Below, piece by piece: positions 1 to 6,813 of a stretch of DNA of 10,020 nt (its first letter is position 1; each line of letters opens with the position of its first letter). Made by a program: the position numbers and the translations under genes. Location of the stretch: positions 1 through 10,020 of the forward strand of contig PLTE01000430.1 in NCBI GenBank assembly GCA_003164375.1, read 5' to 3'. The notes beneath the pieces were generated by a model. It was not told the origin of the DNA. It did no database searches and saw only the letters and a program-made list of their open reading frames with translations. The stretch comes from Hyphomicrobiales bacterium (GTDB lineage: Bacteria; Pseudomonadota; Alphaproteobacteria; Rhizobiales; Xanthobacteraceae).

Positions 1-326
1 GATTTGCCGACGCCGCCCTTGCCCGAGGCGACAGCGACGATGGTTTTCACCCGGGCGATTCCGGACTCGGCGGCATCGGCCGATTTTTCGGCGGTGAGGG
101 TGACGATGGCGGCGGCGACCCCGGGCAGGGCGGCGAGGGCGGCTTGCGCTGCACGGCGCATCGGCTCGCTGGCCTGCGCGAGCTCCGGCGCGACCGCGAG
201 AGTGACATAAACCTTGTCCTCGAGGATGCTGATCCCGGCCAATGCGCCGCTGTCAGGCAGCGGTGTGCGATTGTCCGGCCCGGCGACAGATTTCAGCGCT
301 TCGACAACTTGCTCTCGCGTAGCCAT
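1..326 (-). CDS. apbC: Mrp/ApbC-family iron-sulfur cluster carrier ATPase, N-terminal part (runs off the window)
   Basis: The visible part is 108 complete codons read from the ATG at 326-324, which has a strong Shine-Dalgarno (GGAGGAAAC just before it). Residues about 1-80 form the small MIP18/DUF59-type domain usual at the front of bacterial Mrp proteins; residues about 94-108 (VKTIVAVASGKGGVGK) are the first strand and the deviant Walker A motif of a SIMIBI-class P-loop ATPase. Family members bind and transfer [4Fe-4S] clusters to apoproteins in the cytoplasm, using ATP. The gene follows the TauE-like permease by 26 bases on the same strand, so co-transcription is likely. The remaining ATPase domain lies beyond base 1. 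A cluster carrier would be useful beside an iron-sulfur-rich hydrogenase, but Mrp is a general housekeeping protein and the link is only inference. Family call is firm; the exact symbol (mrp versus apbC) is convention. Confidence 0.88.
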   Translation of the reverse strand, partial: MATREQVVEALKSVAGPDNRTPLPDSGALAGISILEDKVYVTLAVAPELAQASEPMRRAAQAALAALPGVAAAIVTLTAEKSADAAESGIARVKTIVAVASGKGGVGK

Positions 327-352
327 GTTTCCTCCGAATTTTCGTTTTTTGT

Positions 353-1153
353 TTACGGTGCGATCAGGACGAGCGCGCCGCGATAGATGACATAAAGACC
401 GACGCCGGCGACCAGCGCGGCGAAGATCCGCGTCAGCGTCTCCTTGCGGGCGCTGATGCGTCGCGACAGCACACCGCCGAAATAGCCGCCGACCACGCCG
501 CCAGCCAACAGCAGAGTTGCGACGCGCCAGTCGACGAGCCCAGACAGGGCGTAATTGGCGGCTGTGGCGGCGCCGAAGACGCTGACCGAAACCAGCGATG
601 AGCCGATGGCCGAAATCATAGGCATGTGGGTCGCCGCGAGTATGCCGGGCACGACCAAAAAGCCGCCGCCAATACCGAAGAAGCCGGCCAGCATTCCGAC
701 CGTCAGGCCAAAAAAAATCAGCGCCGGCGCCATGCCCCGCGCATTGGCTGGGGTCATGCGCACATCCGGATTGGGGACCGTCGGTTTTTTGAACGCCATT
801 TGCGCCGCCACGACCAGCATCAATATGCCGAACAGCAGCAGCAGTTTCTGGCCGTCGAAGACCTTGCCGAGAGACGAACCGATGGTCGCGCCGACCACGC
901 CGGCGGTGGCGAAGACTATGGCGCAGGGCCATTTCACATTGCCGGCGCGGGCGTGGCCAACCAGGTTGAACAGAGCGTTGATCGCCACCGCCGTGGCGCC
1001 GGTGCCGATGGCGACATGCGGGTCGCTCACGCCGACGAAATAGACCAGCAGCGGCGTGGCGAAGACTGAGCCGCCGCCGCCGATCAGGCCGAGGACAAAG
1101 CCGACAATCCCACCGGAAAGAAGCGCGGCGACATCGCTGAATGAAAAAGGCAA
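353..1153 (-). CDS. TauE/SafE family membrane permease (putative sulfite/sulfoacetate-type exporter)
   Basis: The 266-residue protein is almost entirely hydrophobic, with about eight membrane segments arranged as two related halves. Each half begins with the family's glycine-rich hallmark: GLIGGGGS near residue 23 and GFFGIGGGFLVVP near residue 155. A polar linker at about 125-140 separates the halves. Members move anions such as sulfite or organosulfur compounds across the inner membrane, but many are uncharacterised, so the substrate here is unknown. The start is a TTG at 1153-1151, supported by a GGAG six bases upstream and by the absence of an in-frame ATG before the first membrane helix. 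It heads a probable two-gene unit with the Mrp-like ATPase and diverges from the FadL-type gene. Length and topology are normal for the family. The family assignment is confident; a sulfur role is only suggested by context. Confidence 0.87.
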   Translation of the reverse strand: MPFSFSDVAALLSGGIVGFVLGLIGGGGSVFATPLLVYFVGVSDPHVAIGTGATAVAINALFNLVGHARAGNVKWPCAIVFATAGVVGATIGSSLGKVFDGQKLLLLFGILMLVVAAQMAFKKPTVPNPDVRMTPANARGMAPALIFFGLTVGMLAGFFGIGGGFLVVPGILAATHMPMISAIGSSLVSVSVFGAATAANYALSGLVDWRVATLLLAGGVVGGYFGGVLSRRISARKETLTRIFAALVAGVGLYVIYRGALVLIAP

Positions 1154-1180
1154 GGATCGCTCCAGCGGCGCGAGGCGGAG

Positions 1181-1206
1181 ATATATCGCTGGAATGGAAT
1201 ATATCG
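1181..1206. repeat. Short direct repeat, two copies of ATATATCG
   Basis: ATATATCG occurs at 1181-1188 and again at 1199-1206, start to start 18 bases apart, with a tandem GGAAT-GGAAT between them at 1191-1200. The distal copy overlaps the predicted -10 box of the tauE promoter, and the proximal copy covers the early transcribed region. It could be a two-site operator on one face of the helix, or a chance AT-rich repeat. Confidence 0.35.
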
Positions 1207-1227
1207 AGGCGCGTACGCCGGGGTCAA
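1198..1227 (-). promoter_or_regulatory. Predicted sigma70-type promoter for the tauE-like/mrp pair
   Basis: Reading the minus strand, TTGACC (1227-1222) is followed by an 18-base spacer and TATATT (1203-1198). Each hexamer matches the sigma70 consensus at five of six positions. Transcription would begin near 1191, leaving a leader of about 38 bases before the TTG start that contains the GGAG ribosome site. The -10 element lies inside one of two ATATATCG direct repeats. Confidence 0.55.
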
Positions 1228-1324
1228 GAACGCAAAAGCCCTTTCAGGCGCGGCAAGGCGACCGCGACTGTGGCGCCGAAAGCGCAGTGCCCGAAAAAGA
1301 CCCGCAAACGGCCAAGTATCTCTG

Positions 1325-1342
1325 TGCGAATACGAATTCGCA
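1325..1342. promoter_or_regulatory. Palindrome upstream of the FadL-type gene, possible operator
   Basis: TGCGAAT (1325-1331) and ATTCGCA (1336-1342) form perfect seven-base inverted arms around a four-base spacer. This symmetry is typical of a site for a dimeric regulator. A possible -10 element, TATAAA at 1351-1356, lies just downstream, which would place the palindrome over the -35 region. No good -35 hexamer is visible, fitting either an activator-dependent or a repressed promoter. The regulator family cannot be named from this alone. Confidence 0.35.
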
Positions 1343-1416
1343 TGTGAGAATATAAAAAAATTCGTTCGCTCCGACACGCATGATTTCGGCGGCGCTCGCA
1401 TCACGGGGGGAAATCA

Positions 1417-2754
1417 ATGACGCTGAACCGGAAGCTTCATCTGCGCGCGAGCGTCTGCATTCTGGCGCTCTGCGCGGCGGCCACGGGAGCCCAGGCGACA
1501 GACGGCTATTTCGTCGAGGGCGCCAGCGCCCGCGAACAGGCGCTGGGCGGCGCCGGCAGCGCCAATCCGGGCGATTCGCTGACCAACGCCAACAATCCCG
1601 CAGGCCTTGTCGATGTCGGCCATCAGATCAACGGCGATATTTCGGCCTTTGCGCCGACGCGCGGCTATAACGCTTCCGGGACCATGCTGACTGCGCCCGG
1701 CGCCGTGAGCAGCGGTCGTGATATTTTCGCCATTCCCACCCTCGGTTATGCGGTTCCGCTCAGCGCCGATTCGGCCTTGGGCGCTTCGATGGTCGCCAAT
1801 GGCGGCATGAACACGAGCTATTCCGGCGCGATTCCCAATGCGGTTTGCGCGGGATACCATTCGCCGATGCAGGGCGTCTTCTGCGGCGGCCGCGCTGGCG
1901 TCGATCTCAACCAGGCCTTGATCTCGATCGGCTATGCACAGCGTTTCGGCAATCTCTCGGTCGGCGTGGCGCCGATCCTGGCGGTCCAGATGTTCTCGGC
2001 CTATGGCCTCGGCGCGATGGGCATGTTCGGCCTGTCGTCCAATCCGGCCGAGCTGACCAATCATTCGCCGTCCTATTCGGTCGGCGGCGGCGTGCGCGCC
2101 GGCGCGCTCTACAAGGTCAGCGAGCAGTTTTCCATCGCGGTCACCGGCTCGACCCCGCTGTGGATGAGCCCGTTCCAGAACTATAGCGGCCTGTTCGCGG
2201 GCGCCGGCAGCTTCAACATTCCCGGCACAGTGGGAACCGGCGTCGCCTATCGCATCACGCCCGACGTCACAATCATGGCGGACTACAAGCGTATTTTCTA
2301 TTCCGGCGTGAAATCCGTCGCCGACGCGATGGCGCCGATGGGGCCGGGCTCGCTCGGCACGGCCAATGGCCCGGGCTTCGGCTGGCGCGACGTCGATGTC
2401 GTTTCGCTGGGCGTGGAGTGGAAATACAGCAAGCAACTGACCCTGCGCGCCGGCTATTCGCATAACACCCAGCCGGTGACCGCCGCCAATGTGATGCTCA
2501 ACATCATGGCGCCCGGCGTCATTACCGACCATATCAGCGCCGGCATGACCTGGAATTGCAACCGCAATTCCTCTATCGATTTCGCGGCGGTCTTTGCGCC
2601 GCGCCAGAGCGTGACCGGACAGGAATATTTCCCCGGCCTCGGCTATGTGCCGGGCTCGAAGATCAGCATCTATCTCTCGGAGTTCCAGGCGACGCTTGGC
2701 TACACCTATCATTTCGGCGCGCCGGAGCCGGTCGCGGTCGCCGCAAAATATTGA
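1417..2754 (+). CDS. FadL/OmpP1/TodX-family outer-membrane transport protein
   Basis: The 445-residue product begins with a Sec signal peptide: a basic start (NRKLHLR), a hydrophobic core at about 12-23 and an A-Q-A cleavage site at 25-27. The mature N-terminus (TDGYFVEGASAREQALGGAG, then NNPAGL at about 59-64) is the plug region characteristic of this family, including the NPA motif. The remainder shows alternating, aromatic-rich strands of a beta-barrel, ending in a strand (FQATLGYTYHF) and a short tail with a final Tyr. Family members let hydrophobic molecules such as long-chain fatty acids or aromatic hydrocarbons cross the outer membrane; the substrate here is unknown. The ATG at 1417 has a GGGGGGAAA ribosome site. 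Two cysteines at 144 and 156 in an extracellular-type loop could form a disulfide. The gene is followed by its own strong terminator and seems monocistronic. Confidence 0.9.
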   Translation: MTLNRKLHLRASVCILALCAAATGAQATDGYFVEGASAREQALGGAGSANPGDSLTNANNPAGLVDVGHQINGDISAFAPTRGYNASGTMLTAPGAVSSGRDIFAIPTLGYAVPLSADSALGASMVANGGMNTSYSGAIPNAVCAGYHSPMQGVFCGGRAGVDLNQALISIGYAQRFGNLSVGVAPILAVQMFSAYGLGAMGMFGLSSNPAELTNHSPSYSVGGGVRAGALYKVSEQFSIAVTGSTPLWMSPFQNYSGLFAGAGSFNIPGTVGTGVAYRITPDVTIMADYKRIFYSGVKSVADAMAPMGPGSLGTANGPGFGWRDVDVVSLGVEWKYSKQLTLRAGYSHNTQPVTAANVMLNIMAPGVITDHISAGMTWNCNRNSSIDFAAVFAPRQSVTGQEYFPGLGYVPGSKISIYLSEFQATLGYTYHFGAPEPVAVAAKY

Positions 2755-2777
2755 GGTCGCCCCTCGATGAACTGGAC

Positions 2778-2804
2778 AAGGCCGGCGCAAGCCGGCCTTT
2801 TTTT
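2778..2804 (+). terminator. Intrinsic terminator of the FadL-type gene
   Basis: A nine-base-pair stem, AAGGCCGGC (2778-2786) with GCCGGCCTT (2791-2799), is capped by a GCAA loop of the stable GNRA type. An uninterrupted run of seven T residues covers 2798-2804. It starts 23 bases after the stop codon of the outer-membrane gene and separates it from the hydrogenase operon. The A residues at the stem base are too few for efficient termination on the other strand. Confidence 0.93.
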
Positions 2805-2820
2805 ATGCCGAAGGGCAACA

Positions 2821-2834
2821 TTAATCCAGATCAA
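2821..2834 (+). promoter_or_regulatory. FNR/FixK-like box upstream of the hydrogenase operon
   Basis: TTAAT-CCAG-ATCAA matches the FNR/FixK consensus TTGAT-N4-ATCAA at nine of ten defined positions. The mismatch, A for G at the third base of the left arm, falls on a normally well-kept position, which lowers confidence. The centre is at 2827.5. If it acts as a class II site at -41.5, transcription would start near 2869, with a weak -10 around 2857-2863 (TACACAT) and an 18-base leader before the first hydrogenase gene. The good spacing and position between a terminator and the operon support a real role in low-oxygen induction. Confidence 0.45.
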
Positions 2835-2886
2835 CACGGGCGAGGGCCGAAGCATCTACACATGAACACATCCGAATAGGTGTCGC

Positions 2887-3357
2887 ATGTCAGATGGGCG
2901 TCCAATACTGCTGCTCGGAATTGGCAATGTCCTGTTGCAGGACGATGGCGTGGGCGTCCATGCGGTCAATTCCTTCGCAATACTGGACGCGAATCGCATC
3001 CGCCTGTGCGACGGGGGCACGCTCGGCCTGTCGCTGTTGCCGGAAGTCGAGGCTTGTAGCGGACTGATCGTCCTTGACGCCGCGATGATCGGCGAGGCGC
3101 CCGGCGTGGTCAAAACCTTCGTCGGCGACGCCATGGACGCCCAGCTCGCGGGCAAGAAATTCTCGGTGCATGAACTGGCTTTGTATGACCTGCTGGCCGC
3201 AGCCGATCTGCTCGGCGGCAAGCCGGCGCGTCGCGCTTTGATCGGCGCCCAGCCGCAATGCGTCGATTGGGGGCTCGATCCCACACCAGCTCTGGCGGCG
3301 GCCATTCCGATAATGCAGGCGGCGGCGCGCGGCTTGATCGGGAGCTGGACGTCATGA
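2887..3357 (+). CDS. hynD: [NiFe]-hydrogenase maturation endopeptidase (HynD/HupD/HyaD family, peptidase M52)
   Basis: The 156-residue protein carries the M52 signature GIGNVLLQDDGVGVHAV near its start (residues 11-27). The three nickel-sensing positions known from E. coli HybD (Glu16, Asp62, His93) appear to correspond to Asp20 in the DDG motif, Asp64 in VLDAA and His95 in SVHE. Asp instead of Glu at the first position occurs in other family members. These cytoplasmic enzymes remove the C-terminal tail of the large subunit after nickel has been inserted, which closes the active site; the likely substrate is the large subunit encoded at the end of this operon, which ends in a typical 15-residue tail. 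An AGG ribosome site lies six bases before the ATG. The stop overlaps the next start as ATGA, implying translational coupling. Family is certain; the symbol is assigned by operon context. Confidence 0.9.
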   Translation: MSDGRPILLLGIGNVLLQDDGVGVHAVNSFAILDANRIRLCDGGTLGLSLLPEVEACSGLIVLDAAMIGEAPGVVKTFVGDAMDAQLAGKKFSVHELALYDLLAAADLLGGKPARRALIGAQPQCVDWGLDPTPALAAAIPIMQAAARGLIGSWTS

Positions 3358-3773
3358 CTTCCGCCTGTCTCGCCCAACAGGCGCAAAATGACGCGATGGT
3401 CGATGCGCTGTTGCGGGAGATTCTCGTCGGGCTCAAACATTTCGCCGCCACTGGCGACTCCGTCTCCATCGATCTCGGGGGCTTGCCGATGTCCGGGCGC
3501 GACCGCGCGGCCCTGGATGTGTTTCTCGACGCTGGCGAGGTCCGCGCGACGATCGAAACCGTCGGCCGATCCGAGGTCTGGGAGACGCGTTTCAGCGGCG
3601 TCTGGCGGGTGCGGCATTTCGCCGACGATCAGATCGCCGTCGATCTGATCGAGATCGCGGCCTGCCCGAAAATTCTCAGCGCCGACCAGCGCGACGCCCA
3701 GGGATCCGCGCGTCGGCTTGAAGAGGCGCTCGACGAAAAAATCGCCAAGACGGAGATTTCGCATGAAACATGA
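3354..3773 (+). CDS. HupH/HyaF C-terminal-domain hydrogenase expression protein, short form
   Basis: This 139-residue protein has a helical front (about 1-30), then the region found at the C-terminus of HupH/HyaF/HoxQ proteins. The recognisable run is LPMSGRDRAALDVFL at 44-58, GEVRATIETVGRSE at 61-74 and GVWRVRHF at 82-89. A charged, probably helical tail follows (about 111-139). HupH-type proteins assist maturation of the hydrogenase small subunit or its iron-sulfur clusters in the cytoplasm, although the mechanism is poorly defined. Full HupH/HyaF proteins are roughly twice this length, so this is a stand-alone C-terminal domain. The ATG at 3354 overlaps the protease stop (ATGA); an upstream in-frame ATG at 3258 is rejected because it would overlap the protease gene by 100 bases and adds unconserved sequence. 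Its end overlaps the small subunit gene by 11 bases. Confidence 0.82.
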   Translation: MTSACLAQQAQNDAMVDALLREILVGLKHFAATGDSVSIDLGGLPMSGRDRAALDVFLDAGEVRATIETVGRSEVWETRFSGVWRVRHFADDQIAVDLIEIAACPKILSADQRDAQGSARRLEEALDEKIAKTEISHET

Positions 3774-4836
3774 CGAAACCCTGGACGCTCTGATCGAGCG
3801 TCGCGGCGTCTCGCGCCGGGCCTTTTTGAAATATGCCTCCTATGTCGCCACGTTGATGGCTTTGCCGCCCGGCTCGGCGGCCGCTTTGGCCGAAGGGCTG
3901 GCCAAGGCGAAGCGTCAATCTGTCATCTGGCTGTCGTTCCAGGAATGCACCGGCTGCACGGAATCGATCACCCGTTCGTCCAGTCCGACGCTGGAAAATC
4001 TGATCTTCAATTTCATATCTCTCGACTATCACCACACCTTGATGGCGGTGTCGGGCGAGGCGGCGGAACGGGCGCGCGTCGAGGCGATGCAGGCCAACAA
4101 GGGCAAATATATCGTCGTGGTCGATGGGGCCGTCCCAACAAAAGACGGCGGCGTCTATTCGACCATAGCGGGCGTCAGCAATCTGCAAATGCTTGAAGAG
4201 ACATTGCGCGACGCCTACGCCGTCGTGGCGGTGGGAACCTGCGCAGCCTTTGGCGGCATTCCCAAAGCCGATCCCAATCCGACCGGCGCTGTCGCCATTT
4301 CCGAACTGTCCGGCGGCAAGCCGCTGATCAACATTCCCGGCTGCCCGCCCATTCCCGAGGCGATGACCGGGGTTCTGTCCTATGTGCTGTCCTTCGGCAA
4401 ACTGCCAGAACTGGACCACTTCGGCCGCCCCAAAGCTTTTTACGGCGAGACCATCCATGATCGCTGCTATCGCCGGCCATTCTACGAGCGCGGCCTGTTC
4501 GCCGACGGTTTTGACGACGAGGGCGCCCGGCAGGGCTATTGCCTCTACAAGCTCGGCTGCAAAGGCCCAACCACCTACAACGCTTGCGCCACGCTCAAAT
4601 GGAATGGCGGCGTCTCCTTCCCGATTCAATCAGGCCACGGCTGCCTTGGCTGTTCGGAGCCGGATTTCTGGGACCGGGGCGGCTTTTATCGGCCGCTGCC
4701 GACGCCGCTCGGGGCGATGGGCCCGGCTTTGGCCGGCGCGGCGATCGCTGGCGCAGCCCTGGGGATCGGCGCCGCCGTCGCCGCCCGCAGCCATCGGAAC
4801 GGCGCTTCCGCCACCACCGGAAAAGACAAGGAATGA
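3763..4836 (+). CDS. hynS: [NiFe]-hydrogenase small subunit, Isp-type (group 1e), Tat-exported and membrane-anchored
   Basis: The 357-residue protein opens with a Tat signal, SRRAFLK at 17-23, followed by a hydrophobic stretch and cleavage probably near 40-50. Three iron-sulfur clusters can be assigned: proximal [4Fe-4S] by Cys62, Cys65, Cys160 and Cys194; distal [4Fe-4S] by His232, Cys235, Cys260 and Cys266; medial [3Fe-4S] by Cys275, Cys294 and Cys297. The proximal site is CTGC with Gly165 five residues after Cys160, so it lacks the two extra cysteines of oxygen-tolerant group 1d enzymes. A C-terminal glycine/alanine-rich membrane helix (about 317-341) and a short polar tail anchor the dimer facing the periplasm. 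The ATG at 3763 is chosen over 3718 because GGAG sits seven bases upstream and the signal begins normally. Electrons from H2 would pass to Isp1, encoded three bases downstream. Confidence 0.94.
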   Translation: MKHDETLDALIERRGVSRRAFLKYASYVATLMALPPGSAAALAEGLAKAKRQSVIWLSFQECTGCTESITRSSSPTLENLIFNFISLDYHHTLMAVSGEAAERARVEAMQANKGKYIVVVDGAVPTKDGGVYSTIAGVSNLQMLEETLRDAYAVVAVGTCAAFGGIPKADPNPTGAVAISELSGGKPLINIPGCPPIPEAMTGVLSYVLSFGKLPELDHFGRPKAFYGETIHDRCYRRPFYERGLFADGFDDEGARQGYCLYKLGCKGPTTYNACATLKWNGGVSFPIQSGHGCLGCSEPDFWDRGGFYRPLPTPLGAMGPALAGAAIAGAALGIGAAVAARSHRNGASATTGKDKE

Positions 4837-4839
4837 GCC

Positions 4840-5499
4840 ATGGATCTCCTCGCCTTCGCACGCGGTCCGGCTTTGACTTTCGCGTTGGCCGTCTTCGTCC
4901 TGGGAAGCCTGTGGCGGTTGATCGGAATCCTGGCTCTGCCGCCGTGGCGGGATCTGTCGCCGGCGCGTGAGGGCGCGCCGCCGGACTGGCTCGCCGCGCT
5001 GCAAGGCATTTTCGGCAAGATGATTCCGCACAAGACTTTTCTCAAAGGCGGGATGTTCGCAATCGTCAATGGCTATGTCTTCCATATTGGCTTGGCGATC
5101 TGCGTCTTCGCATTCGCGCCGCACATCCTGTTCCTGAAAAGCCTGTTCGGACTGAGCTGGCCGGGGCTGCCGAACGGCTTGGTCTTCGCTGTCGGCGCGC
5201 TGACCGCCGGTTCGCTGCTGGCGGCTCTGGCCTATCGCCTGACGAGCCCGGTGCTGAAACTGATTTCGCGCGGCGACGATTACGTCTCCTGGTTGCTGAC
5301 CTTTCTCCCGGTCATCACCGGCCTCGCGGCGGCGAGCCATATCGGCGCGCGTTACGAGACCCTGCTGGCGCTGCATGTGCTGAGCATCTGCGCTTTCCTG
5401 ATCTGGTTCCCCTTCGGCAAGCTTATGCACGCTGTCCTGTTCGTGTTCTCGCGCGGCGCGACCGGCATCCGCTTCCGGCACAGAGGAGCGCAATTATGA
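4840..5499 (+). CDS. isp1: Isp1: membrane b-type cytochrome of the hydrogenase (DsrM/NarI-like)
   Basis: The 219-residue protein has about five membrane helices (near 10-32, 72-93, 111-133, 149-165 and 174-203), and resembles the NarI/DsrM cytochrome b family. Candidate haem ligands are His82 in the second helix, and His179 and His197 in the last region; their 18-residue spacing equals that of the NarI ligands His187 and His205. His95 or His167 could complete a second pair. Isp1 is thought to carry electrons across the inner membrane between the periplasmic NiFe dimer and Isp2. The gene starts three bases after the small-subunit stop with an AAGGAA ribosome site inside the end of that gene. 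Its last codons overlap the isp2 start (ATGA). The family and its place in the operon make the Isp1 call strong; the number of haems is uncertain. Confidence 0.9.
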   Translation: MDLLAFARGPALTFALAVFVLGSLWRLIGILALPPWRDLSPAREGAPPDWLAALQGIFGKMIPHKTFLKGGMFAIVNGYVFHIGLAICVFAFAPHILFLKSLFGLSWPGLPNGLVFAVGALTAGSLLAALAYRLTSPVLKLISRGDDYVSWLLTFLPVITGLAAASHIGARYETLLALHVLSICAFLIWFPFGKLMHAVLFVFSRGATGIRFRHRGAQL

Positions 5500-6803
5500 C
5501 CGCCAAGACCACTGCCTCCGGAATAGCCTACGACGTGCAGGGCGACCGACCCGACGTCGAGCGGCGCGACGCCGCCTTGCAGGCCTTTGTGCGCGACTTC
5601 GCCGCGACCGCAGCGATCCACATGGAATCCTGCCTGCGTTGCGGTATGTGCGCCACGGCCTGCCAGTACTATGTGACCACAGCCGATCCGAAATATACGC
5701 CGATCAACAAGCTGAAACCGTTCGAGCAGGCCTATCATCGCCATGTCGGGCCGTTCGCGCCTGTCTATCGGTTCCTCGGCCTCTCGGCCAATGTCGGCAT
5801 CGACATGCTGCAGGAATGGGAAGCCCTGCTGTTCGACGCTTGCAGCCTGTGCGGGCGCTGTACTCTCGCCTGTCCGATGGGAATCGACATTGCCGAACTG
5901 ATCAAGGAAGCTCGGCACGGCATGTACATGGCGGGCCTCGTGCCGGACCGCCTGGAGCTGATGGACCGCACCGCCAAGGCATGGGGCAGCCCGGCGACGC
6001 CCGCCGACGACTTCGCCGACATCATCCGCGAAGCCGGCGAAGCCAATCACGTTCCGGTGAATGTCGATCTGCCCAAGGCGGATTACGTCATCACCACCGC
6101 GCCGGCCGAACTGACCGAACACACCAAGGCGCTGACCGACATCGCCAAGATCCTCAACAAAATGGGCCTGAACTGGACCTATAGCAGCGAGGGATTCGAG
6201 GCTTCGAACATTGGCTATATCAATGGCGACCTCGAGCTTCAGGAAAAGATGACGCGGAAGATGATCGACAATGCGCTCGCCATTGGCGCGCATACGCTCA
6301 TCCTGCCGGAATGCGGCCATGCCTATGGCGCAGCCCGCTGGGAAGCGGCGCGCTGGTATGGCAAGGAGATTCCGCTGCGCATCATCCATATGACGGAGTT
6401 TCTCGGCGAGTCGGTCGCCAGCGGCAAGATCAAGCTCAAGCCGATTGGCGAAACCGCGACTTTCCATGATCCCTGCCAACTGGCGCGGCGCGGCGGCGTC
6501 ACCGAGGCGCCGCGCGCGGTGCTGAAGGCGCTCGGGCTCGAGTTGACCGAGTTGCAGGATCACGGCGCGCTCGGCTGGTGTTGTGGCGGCGGCGGCGGCG
6601 TGGTGTCGAACGTGCGCGCCGACCCGCTGCGCTTCAAGGCCTTCGAACTGAAAAAGCAGCAAGTCGAGGCTACCAACACGCAGCATTTCGTCACGGCCTG
6701 CGGCCAGTGCCGCATCACCCTGACGCTCGGCGCGAAGAAATTCAAATGGGACCGGAAGGTCGAGAGTCTGCTGGAACTGGTCGCCGATAATCTGGAAGAT
6801 TGA
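5496..6803 (+). CDS. isp2: Isp2: DsrK/HdrD-like iron-sulfur protein of the hydrogenase
   Basis: This 435-residue soluble protein has two classic 4Fe-4S motifs: Cys46-49-52-56 (CLRCGMCATAC) and Cys116-119-122-126 (CSLCGRCTLAC). Two CCG-type halves follow. The second is complete, with Cys327 (HDPCQ), the Cys362-Cys363-Gly pair in a glycine run, and Cys402/Cys405 (CGQC), and could bind a non-cubane cluster as in HdrB/HdrD. The first half has only Cys273 (ECGHAY) and instead of a CCG shows SSEGFEASNIG at 230-240, as in DsrK-type proteins. Heterodisulfide-reductase relatives transfer electrons to or from thiol/disulfide substrates, and Isp2 is presumed to do this, or reduce another acceptor, at the cytoplasmic face with Isp1. 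No signal peptide is present. A GAGGAG precedes the start, which overlaps isp1; hynL begins 10 bases later. Confidence 0.92.
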   Translation: MTAKTTASGIAYDVQGDRPDVERRDAALQAFVRDFAATAAIHMESCLRCGMCATACQYYVTTADPKYTPINKLKPFEQAYHRHVGPFAPVYRFLGLSANVGIDMLQEWEALLFDACSLCGRCTLACPMGIDIAELIKEARHGMYMAGLVPDRLELMDRTAKAWGSPATPADDFADIIREAGEANHVPVNVDLPKADYVITTAPAELTEHTKALTDIAKILNKMGLNWTYSSEGFEASNIGYINGDLELQEKMTRKMIDNALAIGAHTLILPECGHAYGAARWEAARWYGKEIPLRIIHMTEFLGESVASGKIKLKPIGETATFHDPCQLARRGGVTEAPRAVLKALGLELTELQDHGALGWCCGGGGGVVSNVRADPLRFKAFELKKQQVEATNTQHFVTACGQCRITLTLGAKKFKWDRKVESLLELVADNLED

Positions 6804-6813
6804 GGACAACCCC

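Noticed and set aside
1414..2790. A 458-codon open frame on the minus strand opposite the FadL-type gene
   Set aside because: Its translation is rich in Arg, His, Ala and Gly without any family motif, and it lies opposite a gene with a clear signal peptide and NPA motif; it is a GC-driven shadow frame.
2862..2879. Five-codon ATG-to-TAG mini-frame just before the protease gene, considered as a leader peptide
   Set aside because: It has no ribosome site, and the predicted transcript start near 2869 would fall inside it.
3258..3353. Upstream in-frame ATG extension of the HupH-domain protein
   Set aside because: It would overlap the protease gene by 100 bases with unconserved low-complexity residues; the ATGA-coupled start at 3354 is more natural.
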